Part shown: one piece after another, positions 1 to 9,012 of the stretch
Layout of the letters: each line of letters opens with the position of its first letter
Numbering within the stretch: position 1 is the stretch's first letter
From: Thalassolituus marinus
GTDB taxonomy: Bacteria; Pseudomonadota; Gammaproteobacteria; Pseudomonadales; Oceanobacteraceae
Reading direction: 5' to 3'
NCBI RefSeq assembly: GCF_020320395.1
Contig: NZ_JAEDAH010000032.1
Coordinates: 1-64,000, forward strand
Length of the DNA: 64,000 nt
Translations under genes and position numbers: made by a program
Notes under the pieces: model-generated
Database searches by the model: none
What the model was told of the DNA's origin: nothing
What the model saw: only the letters and a program-made list of their open reading frames with translations

Positions 1-113
1 TTCCCCTGGTAGGCAGTAGGCATTGCAGATTTAAAAGTCGTTTATAGAAAACAGATATCTTTAAAACTGTGGGACAGCAGTGGGTGAATACCGGCTTTTT
101 TATGTCTGACAAT

Positions 114-983
114 TTACAGTTCAGACTGCTTCTTCTGGCGAACCTTGGGAACACGCTTACGACTGTTGGCTTGCTGACGAACTTTCTGACGCTTGGCTGC
201 ACGCTGAAACTGTTCCTTTTCACGACCAATCATACGCTTGGCCCGCTTACGCTCCAGACCAACCATATCCGCCAGGTCATTCAGCTCTCGCTGTCCCAGT
301 TCCACCCAGGTACCAACAGGCACATTGGATGGCAGGAAGATACAGCCGTAACGTACGCGTTTCAGACGGCTGACCTCAACCCCCTGGCTTTCCCACAGAC
401 GGCGGACCTCTCGGTTTTTACCTTCCATGAGCACCACGTGGAACCACTTATTCTGACCTTCACCATCGAAGAATTTAACATCGGTGAAGCGCGCCATGCC
501 ATCTTCCAGCAGAACACCCTCTTTCAGGCGCTCGATCATGGCTTCATCAACGTCACCACGAACACGCACCGCATATTCACGGTCCACGCCGGTCGACGGA
601 TGCATCAGTTTATTGGCCAGCTCACCATCGGTAGTAAACAGCAGCAGACCGCTGGTATTGATATCAAGACGGCCAATATTTACCCAGCGCTCACCCTTGG
701 TTTTTGGCAGATGATCAAACACGGTTGGGCGACCATCCGTATCATTACGAGTACACACTTCACCAACCGGTTTGTTATACGCCAGCACACGACGGGTACG
801 CCCGGCATCTTCAAGGTTAATACGACGACCATCGACGCGTACGTCATCGTGACGACCAGCACGGCCGCCCAACTGTGCCTTTTCACCATTTACCGTTACC
901 CGGCCTTCAGTGATCCAGCGTTCCACTTCACGGCGAGAGCCTGCACCGGCCAGCGCCAGTAATTTCTGAATACGTTCATTCAT
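114..983 (-). CDS. rluB: 23S rRNA pseudouridine(2605) synthase RluB
   Basis: Protein of 289 aa that isomerises a uridine of 23S rRNA to pseudouridine during 50S assembly in the cytoplasm. An S4-type RNA-binding domain fills about residues 1-60 (starting MNERIQKLLALAG), followed by the RsuA/RluB catalytic domain with GRLDINTSGLLLFT, where Asp107 is the expected catalytic nucleophile. The C-terminal 45 residues are very rich in Lys and Arg, usual for RluB and probably rRNA-contacting. The ATG lies 6 bp after scpB, so it is the last gene of the trpS-scpA-scpB-rluB run. RluB rather than RsuA or RluE is inferred from the tail and the scpB context. Confidence 0.93.
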   Translation of the reverse strand: MNERIQKLLALAGAGSRREVERWITEGRVTVNGEKAQLGGRAGRHDDVRVDGRRINLEDAGRTRRVLAYNKPVGEVCTRNDTDGRPTVFDHLPKTKGERWVNIGRLDINTSGLLLFTTDGELANKLMHPSTGVDREYAVRVRGDVDEAMIERLKEGVLLEDGMARFTDVKFFDGEGQNKWFHVVLMEGKNREVRRLWESQGVEVSRLKRVRYGCIFLPSNVPVGTWVELGQRELNDLADMVGLERKRAKRMIGREKEQFQRAAKRQKVRQQANSRKRVPKVRQKKQSEL

Positions 984-989
984 CTCTGA

Positions 990-1940
990 TTAGTCTTCTT
1001 TGCCCGTCTCTGAGCCGGCGCCATCTGGCACACCTTCATCAGAGTTATCATTAAACAGACCCGGCGCATCCCGACGGATCTCCATAGTAGTATTTTCTGC
1101 ATCAACGTCCGCAGCTGCGGATTCGTCATTATCCTGCGGTTCCCTGGCGGCGAGTTTCGCCACCAGCGCACTGAATTCACTCGGCTCAGCATCGCTCTCC
1201 TCTGCTTGCGAGCCTGCTTCATCCTCATCATCGCGAGTGAAGACATTCAGCTCCACCCTGGCAACCAGCTCGGCGGCGGCGGCCAGATCATCCTCTGTCG
1301 AGGCCAGTACATCAGCACCACGCTGCGCAATGTCATCTTCCGAGCTGAAGTCGTACTCTCGCGGCGTTTCTTTACGTGCCTCAGCCTCGTCACCAAGCTC
1401 AAGCTTGCGATTGGCGTCATCAAGCTCTTTGATTTCCATTAAGCTTGGCAGGTCTTCCAGACTCTGTAATCCGAAGTAATCGAGAAACTCTCTGGTGGTG
1501 GCATACATAGCTGGTCTCCCGGGAACATCACGATACCCGACAACCCTTACCCACTCTCGTTCCAGCAGCGTTTTCATAATACTGGAGCTGACAACAACCC
1601 CGCGCACATCCTCAATGTCCCCGCGGGTAATCGGCTGGCGATAGGCGATCAAAGCCAGCGTTTCCAGCAACGCGCGCGAGTATCGCTGCGGACGCTCATC
1701 CCACAGTCGCGCCACCCAGGGGGCTACCTCTGTGCGCACCTGCAGACGAAATCCGGAGGCCACTTCAATCAGCTCAATACCACGCCCCAGCAAGTCATTC
1801 TTCAGTTCGGTAACGGCCTGACGAATCTCCTGTGGTTTAGGAATCTGATGCTCTTCAAACAAGCTCTGTATACGCTCCAGCGACACAGGCCCGCCTGCCG
1901 CCATTAATACCGCTTCAATAATGTTCTTAAGCGCTGGCAT
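990..1940 (-). CDS. scpB: SMC-ScpAB complex subunit ScpB
   Basis: Winged-helix kleisin-associated subunit that binds ScpA and acts with SMC in chromosome condensation and segregation. The conserved part is about residues 1-180, including LETLALIAYRQPITRGDIEDVRG. The remaining 130 or so residues are low-complexity and strongly acidic (many D, E, S, A) and look disordered; the whole protein is 316 aa against about 200 for Bacillus ScpB. The start codon overlaps the scpA stop by one base (TAATG), so the two are translationally coupled, as expected for a stoichiometric complex. Confidence 0.93.
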   Translation of the reverse strand: MPALKNIIEAVLMAAGGPVSLERIQSLFEEHQIPKPQEIRQAVTELKNDLLGRGIELIEVASGFRLQVRTEVAPWVARLWDERPQRYSRALLETLALIAYRQPITRGDIEDVRGVVVSSSIMKTLLEREWVRVVGYRDVPGRPAMYATTREFLDYFGLQSLEDLPSLMEIKELDDANRKLELGDEAEARKETPREYDFSSEDDIAQRGADVLASTEDDLAAAAELVARVELNVFTRDDEDEAGSQAEESDAEPSEFSALVAKLAAREPQDNDESAAADVDAENTTMEIRRDAPGLFNDNSDEGVPDGAGSETGKED

Positions 1941-2857
1941 TATTGCGCATCCCCACTGAACTCATGATAAGACGGGCCATCGACCGGCTTCGAAGTCCGC
2001 ATCCGGACATGAATCGGGCCAAAAATTTCCTGCTGAACAATATCAATCGTCGCTTCTTTAACCAGCTCCAGAATGGCGAGGAAGGTTACCACAACACCGA
2101 GTTTACCTTCTGCATCGTCAAACAGAGAACGGAATGCAACAAAATTGCCTCCTTTCAGACACTCAAGCACATCGCTCATACGCTCACGAGTCGACAGCTG
2201 CTCACGCTGAATTTCATGATGCTCAAAGCGCTCAGCACGCCTTAACACTGCAGCGAAGGCGAGCATCAACTCCTTCATATCCACTTCTGGATGCACCTTT
2301 TCCTGAATGCGATCAGGGGCATCGACATCGGCAAGCCAGGTATCCCGCTCCAGTCTCGGCAATTCGTCGAGGTTTTCCGCTGCAGTCTTAAAGCGCTCGT
2401 ATTCCTGCAAACGCCGGATCAGTTCAGCTCTCGGATCTTCTTCATCGTCCTCAGCACCATCCTCGCGATTACGCGGTAACAGCACCCGACTTTTGATTTC
2501 AGCCAACATTGCCGCCATGACCAGATACTCGCCTGCCAGTTCAAGCTGCAGCGCCTGCATCAGATCAATGTATTCCAGATACTGCTCGACGATCTCCGAC
2601 ACGTTCACCTCAAGGATGTCGAGGTTTTGCTTGCGGATCAGATACAGCAGCAGGTCCAGTGGCCCTTCAAACTGCTCGAGAATCACTTCCAGCGCATCGG
2701 GTGGAATATACAGATCCAGCGGCAGCTGCGTCATCGGCTGCCCCTGCACCAGCGCAAAAGGCATCTCCTGCTGGCCGCTCAGCCCGCGTCCCCGAACAGG
2801 TACATCGTATTCTGTCGGCGCATTCTCTGCCTGTTGTGCTGAATCCTGTTCACTCAT
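1940..2857 (-). CDS. scpA: Segregation and condensation protein A (kleisin ScpA)
   Basis: 305 aa kleisin that bridges SMC heads and binds ScpB. The N-terminal region has the family hallmark FEGPLDLLLYLIRKQNLDI near residues 63-81, followed by a helical region (LELAGEYLVMAAMLAEIKS) and a C-terminal winged-helix part. About 50 residues before the kleisin core are an unconserved extension with PVRGRGLSGQQEMPF. It starts 4 bp after the upstream trpS and overlaps scpB by 1 bp, so it sits inside a tightly packed operon. Confidence 0.93.
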   Translation of the reverse strand: MSEQDSAQQAENAPTEYDVPVRGRGLSGQQEMPFALVQGQPMTQLPLDLYIPPDALEVILEQFEGPLDLLLYLIRKQNLDILEVNVSEIVEQYLEYIDLMQALQLELAGEYLVMAAMLAEIKSRVLLPRNREDGAEDDEEDPRAELIRRLQEYERFKTAAENLDELPRLERDTWLADVDAPDRIQEKVHPEVDMKELMLAFAAVLRRAERFEHHEIQREQLSTRERMSDVLECLKGGNFVAFRSLFDDAEGKLGVVVTFLAILELVKEATIDIVQQEIFGPIHVRMRTSKPVDGPSYHEFSGDAQ

Positions 2858-2861
2858 TGCT

Positions 2862-4076
2862 TCAGATACCCGTCAGTCCCATGACTTCTCGCACATCCTG
2901 CAACGTACTGCGCACCTCATCGCGTGCCTTTTCAGTACCTTCAGACAGCAATCGTTTCAATAAATCCGGATTGTTCTCAAACTGCTCAGCTCGCTCTCTG
3001 ATCGGAGCCTGTTCAGCAATGATGGCATCAATCACCGGCTGCTTACACTCAAGACATCCCCAGCCTGCACTTCGGCACTGAAGCTGAACCGTATCACGCA
3101 CAGATTCATCCGAATACAACTGATGCAACTGCCACACCGGGCAGCGCTCAGGCTCGCCCGGATCCGTCAGTCGTATCCGGGCCGGATCGGTGTGCATGGT
3201 GCGGACACGTTTTTCAACGTCTTCCGGCTCTGCCCGCAACGGAATGAGATTGCTGCCGGACTTTGACATTTTCTGCCCATCCAGCCCCGGCATTCTGGCC
3301 GTCTCTGTCAGCAGGGACCGAGGTTCGGCGAGAATACTTTTACCTAACCCCTCCAGATACCCCAGCAGGCGTTCTTTATCCGCCAGCGTCAGCTGTGCCT
3401 GCTCACGTACCAGTGCACGAGCAGTTTCCAACGCTCCTTCATCGCCATGTGTGCGATGCGCCGAATGCAGCAGTTTATAGAGCGCTGCATTCTTTTTACC
3501 CAGCTTACGAATAGCCGCTTCTGCCTGCTGCTCAAAGCCTTCGTCCCGACCATAAAGAAAATTGAAGCGACGGGCGATTTCGCGCGCGATTTCAACGTGT
3601 GGTTCCTGATCTGCACCCACCGGAACCAGGCCGGCCCGATACGCCAGAATGTCAGCGCTCTGCAGTAACGGATAGCCCAGCAGTCCATAGGTACTGGCGC
3701 TGCGTTCCTGCAAACGCTCCTGCATATCTTTGTAGGCGGGAACACGTTCCAGCCAGGCATTCGGCGTGATCATCGACAGCAACAGATGCAATTCCGCGAT
3801 TTCCGGAACCTGACTCTGTACAAACAAAGTCGCAGATCCCGGATTCACTCCCGCCGCCAGCCAGTCCACCAGCATGCGCTGCGACGAAGCACGAATACCC
3901 GAGGTAGATTCGTAATCAGTAGTCAGCGCATGCCAGTCGGCAACAAAGAAAAAACACTCGTACTCGTGCTGCAGGCGTACCCAGTTTTTCAGTACGCCGT
4001 GATAGTGCCCCAGATGCAATGCGCCCGTCGGGCGCATGCCGGAAACAACCCGCCTGTGCGGTTCAACCTGACTCAC
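2862..4076 (-). CDS. trpS: Tryptophanyl-tRNA synthetase, long form with a four-cysteine motif
   Basis: Class I aminoacyl-tRNA synthetase of 404 aa charging tRNA(Trp). The HIGH signature is HLGH at residues 21-24 and KMSKS lies at 269-273. It is longer than the neighbouring 338 aa TrpRS, mainly because of a charged helical stretch (about 177-262) before KMSKS. The anticodon-binding region carries C312, C334, C341 and C344, spaced C-x21-C-x6-C-x2-C. This nearly matches the [4Fe-4S] pattern known in Thermotoga maritima TrpRS (C-x22-C-x6-C-x2-C). The start is GTG at 4076. The gene follows the other trpS by 17 bp and precedes scpA by 4 bp, the place trpS also holds in pseudomonads. TrpRS identity is certain; the cluster is inferred. 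Confidence 0.93.
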   Translation of the reverse strand: MSQVEPHRRVVSGMRPTGALHLGHYHGVLKNWVRLQHEYECFFFVADWHALTTDYESTSGIRASSQRMLVDWLAAGVNPGSATLFVQSQVPEIAELHLLLSMITPNAWLERVPAYKDMQERLQERSASTYGLLGYPLLQSADILAYRAGLVPVGADQEPHVEIAREIARRFNFLYGRDEGFEQQAEAAIRKLGKKNAALYKLLHSAHRTHGDEGALETARALVREQAQLTLADKERLLGYLEGLGKSILAEPRSLLTETARMPGLDGQKMSKSGSNLIPLRAEPEDVEKRVRTMHTDPARIRLTDPGEPERCPVWQLHQLYSDESVRDTVQLQCRSAGWGCLECKQPVIDAIIAEQAPIRERAEQFENNPDLLKRLLSEGTEKARDEVRSTLQDVREVMGLTGI

Positions 4077-4093
4077 TGTGCTTGTCTCTGCTC

Positions 4094-5110
4094 TCAGGCC
4101 AGACCGTAAATACCAACGGCTTCGCGGATTTGCTCAATCAGCGGTTTGCTGATGGCACGCGCTTTTTCGGCGCCTTTCTGCAGTTCCGCCTCAATATCCG
4201 CCGGACGATTCAGCAGGTCGTTGTAACGTTCACGCGCTTCGGCTAGCTCTGCATTGACCAACTCAAACAGTTTCTTCTTGGCATCACCCCAGCCGATACC
4301 TTCAGCAAATGCCTGACGCATTTCAGCCGTCTGCTCTGCTGTCGCAAATGCCTGCCATACCTGAAACACCGTTGAGGTATCCGGATCTTTCGGCTCACCC
4401 GGCTCCAGCAGGTTGGTTTTAATTTTGTTGATGTGCTTTTTCAGCTGTTTTTCCGGTAGGAACAGCGGGATGGTATTGCCGTAGCTCTTACTCATCTTGC
4501 GGCCATCCAGACCTTGCAGAACGGCAACATTGTCGTCTACCTGATAATCCGGAAGCGTCAGCAATGGCTCTTTCTTGCAATAAATATGATTGAAGCGGCC
4601 GGCAATATCACGTGCCATTTCAACGTGCTGAATCTGGTCTTTACCAACCGGAACCACATTGGCATTAAACATCAGAATATCCGCTGCCATCAGTACCGGG
4701 TAACTGAACAGCCCCATGGTCACTGCTTTATCGGCATCTTCACCTTCTGCCACGTTGGCATCTACCGCAGCTTTATAAGCGTGGGCGCGGTTCATCAGGC
4801 CCTTGGCGCAAACGCAGTTCAGAATCCAGGTCAGTTCGGTAATTTCACGAATATCTGACTGGCGGTAGAACACGGAGTTATCGGTATCCAGCCCCAGAGC
4901 AAGCCAGGTTGCAGCGATTTCCATACCGGACTGATGCACAGCAGCAGGATCCTGACACTTAATCAGGGCATGCAAATCGGCAAGAAAATAGAAAGTCTCG
5001 TTGCTGGTATCACGGCTGGCTTCGATTGCCGGGCGAATCGCACCTACGTAGTTACCCAGGTGCGGTGTGCCGGTGGTGGTGATACCGGTTAAAACGCGCT
5101 GCTTGCTCAT
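4094..5110 (-). CDS. trpS: Tryptophanyl-tRNA synthetase, short canonical form
   Basis: Second TrpRS, 338 aa, close to the usual bacterial length of about 334. It has HLGN at residues 17-20 as the HIGH motif and KMSKS at 205-209. It has none of the clustered C-terminal cysteines of the 404 aa neighbour, and its sequence is clearly different, so the pair is not a recent duplication. ATG start; a 97 bp gap separates it from yciO, which may hold a promoter. I see no Trp-rich leader peptide or T-box in that gap. Why both forms are kept is not visible here. Confidence 0.95.
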   Translation of the reverse strand: MSKQRVLTGITTTGTPHLGNYVGAIRPAIEASRDTSNETFYFLADLHALIKCQDPAAVHQSGMEIAATWLALGLDTDNSVFYRQSDIREITELTWILNCVCAKGLMNRAHAYKAAVDANVAEGEDADKAVTMGLFSYPVLMAADILMFNANVVPVGKDQIQHVEMARDIAGRFNHIYCKKEPLLTLPDYQVDDNVAVLQGLDGRKMSKSYGNTIPLFLPEKQLKKHINKIKTNLLEPGEPKDPDTSTVFQVWQAFATAEQTAEMRQAFAEGIGWGDAKKKLFELVNAELAEARERYNDLLNRPADIEAELQKGAEKARAISKPLIEQIREAVGIYGLA

Positions 5111-5207
5111 ACGACTCTAATACTCAGACAGTTATACAGTAAGCCGCGCATGATACCGGTTTTAACGCCGGGTTTCAGTCTTTCAGTGGTCGCAATGGCA
5201 GCACTCG

Positions 5208-5828
5208 TCAGACAAAGGCAGAAGCATCTCCGACACCCTGGCGCTGCACATCCGGCACTTCATCCGTCATATCAATCACGGTGGTTGCCTCAAAGCCGCA
5301 ATGGCCGCCATCGATCACCAAGTCCAGCTCATGCTCCAGGCGCTCACGGATTTCATATGGATCCGACAACGGGAAGTCTTCGCCCGGCAGAATCAGTGAG
5401 CTGCTCATCAGTGGCTCACCCATTTCTTCGAGCAAAGCCATCGAGATACTATTTTCAGGAACACGAATACCAATGGTGCGCTTCTTCGGGTTCATCAGCA
5501 GACGCGGGACTTCGCGCGTAGCTTCCAGAATAAAAGTAAAAGCACCCGGAGTATGGGCTTTCAGCAGGCGATACTTGGTGTTGTCGACTTTCGCAAAGGT
5601 CGACAACTCAGACAGATCGCGGCACAGCAACGTGAAGTTGTGTTTCGGCCCGAGCTGACGCATACGCTGAACGCGTTCGGTCGCCTTCTTGTCGCCTAAG
5701 CGGCAGACCAGAGCGTAAGCACAGTCGGTAGGAATGACTCCCAGACCACCGTTACGCAGAATTTCAGCAGCCTGTTTGATCAGGCGCTGCTGGGGATTAT
5801 CAGGGTGAATCTGGAAAAACTGGCTCAC
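5208..5828 (-). CDS. yciO: Sua5/YciO/YrdC-type protein YciO
   Basis: 206 aa member of the Sua5/YciO/YrdC fold, related to the threonylcarbamoyl-AMP synthase used for tRNA t6A. Visible family features are GGLGVIPTDCAYALVCRLG near residues 27-45, the HNFTLLCRDLS segment and KRTIGIRVPEN. It is YciO rather than TsaC/YrdC from its length, the YciO-like C-terminus and its place next to rnm and trpS. The start is GTG at 5828 with AGGAG 7 bases upstream. The exact biochemical role of YciO is less settled than that of TsaC. Confidence 0.9.
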   Translation of the reverse strand: MSQFFQIHPDNPQQRLIKQAAEILRNGGLGVIPTDCAYALVCRLGDKKATERVQRMRQLGPKHNFTLLCRDLSELSTFAKVDNTKYRLLKAHTPGAFTFILEATREVPRLLMNPKKRTIGIRVPENSISMALLEEMGEPLMSSSLILPGEDFPLSDPYEIRERLEHELDLVIDGGHCGFEATTVIDMTDEVPDVQRQGVGDASAFV

Positions 5829-5851
5829 AGAGAACTCCTAAGGGCACACTA

Positions 5852-6724
5852 TCAGGCAGGTTTCTGCCAGCTGTGCCAAACCGGGGTAACGTCAGCCGGA
5901 AACGGCGGCATCACACCCAAATCAAGACCATAACGGTTGGGGCCGTGGAAATCACTGCCACAGGAACCCATCAATTCGAACTCACGTGCCAGCGCACTCA
6001 TCTGACCACGCTGGTTACTGTCCATCTGACCATAGGCAACTTCAATGGCGCGACCGCCGGCGTCAATAAAATCGCTGATACAAGCCTTCAGTTTAGTACG
6101 GGTCATCTTATAAAGGTGAGCATGCGCCATCACCGGTATACCGCCAGCGTCAGCAATCCAGCGCACAGCTTGTGCCATTTCGGGCCAACTGGCTTTTACA
6201 TCGCCCGGTTTACCAGCACCAAGATACTTACCGAATGCGGTATTCATCGAGGGCACCAGACCACGATCAAGCAAATACTGGGCAAAATGCGGTCGTCCAA
6301 CCTGATCGCCACCGGCCAGCGCCTGCACATCGGCCAGGTTAATGTCTGTTTTCAGACGCTTGCTGAGGCGTTCGGCAATGATTTCTGAGCGTGATGCTCT
6401 GGCATCACTCTGCGCCTGTTCTGCAGCACGCATGGCGTCACTTTGCGGATCGAAATTCAGACCAACAATATGAATGGTGATACCGCCCCAGACACAGGAC
6501 AGCTCGATGCCCGGGATCAGCGTAACCCCCAGTTCACCGGCCTTAGCCTGCCCCTGACGGAACCCTTCGGCGGTATCGTGGTCAGTGATTGCCAGAGTAC
6601 GTATGCCGCGTTCGGCCGCCCGCTGCACCAGCTCGGCTGCAGGCAACTTGCCGTCGGAGGCTGTACTGTGACAATGAAGGTCGATCTCGGATAGCACGTG
6701 GACGCTTACCCCTGCATAAGACAT
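5852..6724 (-). CDS. rnm: PHP-domain phosphoesterase, RNase AM (YciV/Rnm)
   Basis: 290 aa PHP-fold metal-dependent enzyme. The metal-binding motifs are in order: DLHCHSTASDG near residues 16-26, LAITDHDT near 45-52, PGIELSC near 75-81, MAHAH near 199-203 and GSDFHG near 255-260. The E. coli orthologue (YciV, Rnm) trims 5' ends of rRNAs and acts on 3',5'-nucleoside bisphosphates. First gene of the minus-strand run, divergent from yciB with a 40 bp gap and 23 bp ahead of yciO. The ATG is preceded by GGGAG at short spacing. Confidence 0.9.
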   Translation of the reverse strand: MSYAGVSVHVLSEIDLHCHSTASDGKLPAAELVQRAAERGIRTLAITDHDTAEGFRQGQAKAGELGVTLIPGIELSCVWGGITIHIVGLNFDPQSDAMRAAEQAQSDARASRSEIIAERLSKRLKTDINLADVQALAGGDQVGRPHFAQYLLDRGLVPSMNTAFGKYLGAGKPGDVKASWPEMAQAVRWIADAGGIPVMAHAHLYKMTRTKLKACISDFIDAGGRAIEVAYGQMDSNQRGQMSALAREFELMGSCGSDFHGPNRYGLDLGVMPPFPADVTPVWHSWQKPA

Positions 6725-6764
6725 AATCTCCCACCATTGTAATGAGACTGAAGCCAGTTAGCGA

Positions 6765-7367
6765 ATGAAGTTAATTCTCGATTTCCTCCCGATTGTCATT
6801 TTTTTCCTCGTCTACAAGTGGGCGCCGGAACTGATCCTACTGCTGGAACCTTACCTGTCTGCCGACAGCGCAGCATTGTTCCGCGAAATGCCATTGATAC
6901 TGGCAACCATCGTACTGATACCGGCAACCGTCATTCAGGTCGCATACCTGCGTATCAGCACAGGTAAGATTGAAAAGATGCACCTGATTACCCTTGGCCT
7001 GCTTATCGTGCTGGGCGGCGCCACCGTCATTCTGCAGGACAAAACCTTCATCATGTGGAAGCCAACCGTGGTGAACTGGTTGTTTGCCGCAGCATTTCTG
7101 GGAAGCCAGTGGTTTACCAGTAAATCCCTGCTGCAGCGCATGATGGATCAGGCGATTCAGTTACCCGAAATTGTCTGGACACGCCTGAACTATGCGTGGG
7201 TGGCCTTTTTTGTCGTGAGCGGCCTCGCAAATCTGTACGTTGCCTATCAGTTTTCGGAAGAAATCTGGGTAGACTTCAAACTGTTTGGTTTACTGGGGCT
7301 GACCGTTCTTTTCATCATTGGTCAGTCACTGTTTTTGTATCGCTACATGAATCATGAGGAGCAGTAA
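6765..7367 (+). CDS. yciB: Inner membrane protein YciB (septation protein A family)
   Basis: 200 aa integral membrane protein. At least five hydrophobic helices can be read: [54 protein letters not shown], a segment near [10 protein letters not shown] and a C-terminal one near [20 protein letters not shown]. The motif [19 protein letters not shown] is typical. YciB-family proteins affect cell envelope synthesis and division. It starts a plus-strand set and its stop is 2 bp before yciI, as in many gammaproteobacteria. Confidence 0.93.
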   Translation: MKLILDFLPIVIFFLVYKWAPELILLLEPYLSADSAALFREMPLILATIVLIPATVIQVAYLRISTGKIEKMHLITLGLLIVLGGATVILQDKTFIMWKPTVVNWLFAAAFLGSQWFTSKSLLQRMMDQAIQLPEIVWTRLNYAWVAFFVVSGLANLYVAYQFSEEIWVDFKLFGLLGLTVLFIIGQSLFLYRYMNHEEQ

Positions 7368-7369
7368 GC

Positions 7370-7669
7370 ATGTGGTACGCCATTATCAGTCAGGATGTGC
7401 CTGACAGCCTGGAAAAACGACTTGGCGCCCGTCCGGCTCATATTGAACGACTGCAGTCGCTCAAAGAAGAGGGCCGCTTGCTGATTGCAGGTCCTCATCC
7501 GGCCATTGACTCCGAAGATCCGGGTAGCGCAGGTTTCACCGGTAGTCTGGTGGTCGCAGAGTTCAGCTCACTGGAAGCAGCTCAGACCTGGGCCGACGCC
7601 GATCCCTATGTCGCCGCTGGCGTTTATCAGCAGGTGACTGTTAAGCCTTTCCGCAAAGTACTGCCTTAA
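7370..7669 (+). CDS. yciI: YciI family protein
   Basis: 99 aa ferredoxin-like alpha/beta protein starting [28 protein letters not shown], which is the YciI pattern including the conserved His (residue 24) and a later Asp-containing DPYVAAGVY near residues 84-92. Structures of the family show a putative active-site His/Asp pair, but no reaction is firmly assigned. Two bp separate it from yciB, so the genes are probably cotranscribed. Confidence 0.9.
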   Translation: MWYAIISQDVPDSLEKRLGARPAHIERLQSLKEEGRLLIAGPHPAIDSEDPGSAGFTGSLVVAEFSSLEAAQTWADADPYVAAGVYQQVTVKPFRKVLP

Positions 7670-7692
7670 AACAAAAAGATAAGGACAAGACT

Positions 7693-8355
7693 GTGAAAAA
7701 AATTGTACTGGCCTTTTCCCTGCTGCTGATGGCCGTTGGTGCCAGCGCCGTAGAAAAACGTTACGTTACCGATACCCTGTGGCTGCAGCTGCGTTCTGGT
7801 CCCAGTCAGGAATTTCGTATTCTGAAGGCACTGCCAAGTGGAGAGCATCTGATATTCCTCGAGGAAGATGAAGACAGCGGCTACACCAGAGTCAAAACCG
7901 ATAAAGATCTTGAAGGCTGGGTGCTTACCCGTTTTCTGGAAATGGAACCCGTGGCCAAAGAGAAACTGATTCTGGCCAACCGTGAACTGGATAAAGTAAA
8001 AGCAGAGCTGGACACCACCAAGGCTCAGAAAGACGAATACAAAAGTGAAGTGGAAAAGCTGAAGAGCGAGCGCTCCGGACTAGGTCGCGAGAACACAGAT
8101 CTTGAAAAAGAACTGGAGCGAATTAAAACCATTTCATCCAACGCTCTGGCGCTGGACGAAAAAGTGAAAAAGCTGACCCAGCGTAATCAGGAACTGGAAA
8201 TTCAGGTGGAAGCTCTGACCGCCGAAAATACCCAGCTTTCTGATAACCGCCAGCAAACTTACATCCTGTATGGTGGTGCTCTGGTCATTATCGGTATTCT
8301 GGCTGGCCTGATCCTGCCAAATATCCGACCTAAGCGCAGCTCAGGCTGGTCCTGA
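7693..8355 (+). CDS. SH3/coiled-coil membrane protein (TIGR04211, YgiM-like)
   Basis: 220 aa envelope protein. Residues 1-20 are a signal peptide ending ASA. Residues 24-90 form a bacterial SH3 domain (TLWLQLRSGPSQEFRILKALPSG, then GWVLTRFL). Residues 95-185 are a long heptad-rich coiled coil, and 190-210 a membrane helix (ILYGGALVIIGILAGLILP) followed by a short basic tail. This is the TIGR04211/YgiM layout: periplasmic SH3 and stalk anchored by the C-terminus. Function is not established. It follows yciI by 23 bp and ends at a strong terminator. Confidence 0.88.
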   Translation: MKKIVLAFSLLLMAVGASAVEKRYVTDTLWLQLRSGPSQEFRILKALPSGEHLIFLEEDEDSGYTRVKTDKDLEGWVLTRFLEMEPVAKEKLILANRELDKVKAELDTTKAQKDEYKSEVEKLKSERSGLGRENTDLEKELERIKTISSNALALDEKVKKLTQRNQELEIQVEALTAENTQLSDNRQQTYILYGGALVIIGILAGLILPNIRPKRSSGWS

Positions 8356-8362
8356 TCGACAG

Positions 8363-8388
8363 AAAAGGTGAGTTATAACTCACCTTTT
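8363..8388 (+). terminator. Rho-independent terminator after the SH3 protein gene
   Basis: A perfect palindrome, AAAAGGTGAG then TTATAA then CTCACCTTTT, with the T-run extended to 8391. It lies 8 bp after the 8355 stop and closes the yciB-yciI-SH3 transcription unit. Confidence 0.85.
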
Positions 8389-8421
8389 TTTATTTGTTTC
8401 GCACACACCCATGGAGGGTAC

Positions 8422-9012
8422 ATGACACTGATTAACAAGCTACTGACCACAGCAACACTGAGCACTGCTCTGCTGGTTACAGGCCAGGCCCTGGCAGAAG
8501 ATCTGGTCGGAATTAAAATGACGACATCAGAGGGCGTTATTGAGCTGGCTCTGGACCGTGAAAAAGCACCGCTGTCGGTGGAAAACTTCATCACCTACGT
8601 TGAAAGCGGTCATTACAACGGTACGATTTATCATCGGGTGATTAAAAACTTTATGATTCAGGGCGGTGGTTTCAGCGAAGATATGCGTCAGAAAGCAACG
8701 CTGCCACCGATTAAAAACGAAGCCGAAAACGGCCTGAAAAATGAACGAGGCACCATCGCTATGGCAAGAACCCGTTCCGTAGACAGTGCCACCAGCCAGT
8801 TTTTTATCAACGTCGTCGACAATAAATTTCTCGATCATGGCCAACGTGACTTCGGCTACGCGGTGTTCGGTAAAGTAACGTCCGGTATGGACGTTGTGGA
8901 TGCTATTGCTGCCACAAAAACCGGCCCACGCGACGTGCCGATCACCCCGATCGTTATTCAGACCGTTGAAGTCATCAACGACGAGCCTTCAGAGCAACCA
9001 GCCGAGAAGTAA
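8422..9012 (+). CDS. Periplasmic peptidyl-prolyl cis-trans isomerase, cyclophilin type
   Basis: 196 aa cyclophilin that catalyses proline isomerisation in exported proteins. The start chosen is ATG 8422, preceded by GGAGGG; it gives the signal peptide [18 protein letters not shown] ending in QALA. The fold motifs are clear: [14 protein letters not shown] near residues 70-83, with the catalytic Arg, [19 protein letters not shown] near 114-132, and FGYAVFGKV near 146. A longer reading frame opens upstream at 8368 but its extra residues show no signal sequence. It resembles PpiA. The last 24 bases overlap the convergent AEC permease gene. Confidence 0.92.
   Translation: MTLINKLLTTATLSTALLVTGQALAEDLVGIKMTTSEGVIELALDREKAPLSVENFITYVESGHYNGTIYHRVIKNFMIQGGGFSEDMRQKATLPPIKNEAENGLKNERGTIAMARTRSVDSATSQFFINVVDNKFLDHGQRDFGYAVFGKVTSGMDVVDAIAATKTGPRDVPITPIVIQTVEVINDEPSEQPAEK

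Noticed and set aside
1-113. Terminator or gene at the left edge
   Set aside because: A short T-run follows CCGGC at about 90-100 but no proper stem could be drawn; the minus strand after rluB also lacks a clear one.
69-962. 297 aa frame on the plus strand over rluB
   Set aside because: Antisense shadow of rluB without domain features.
5111-5207. Trp leader peptide or T-box ahead of trpS
   Set aside because: No short frame with Trp codons and no T-box-like specifier structure in this 97 bp gap.
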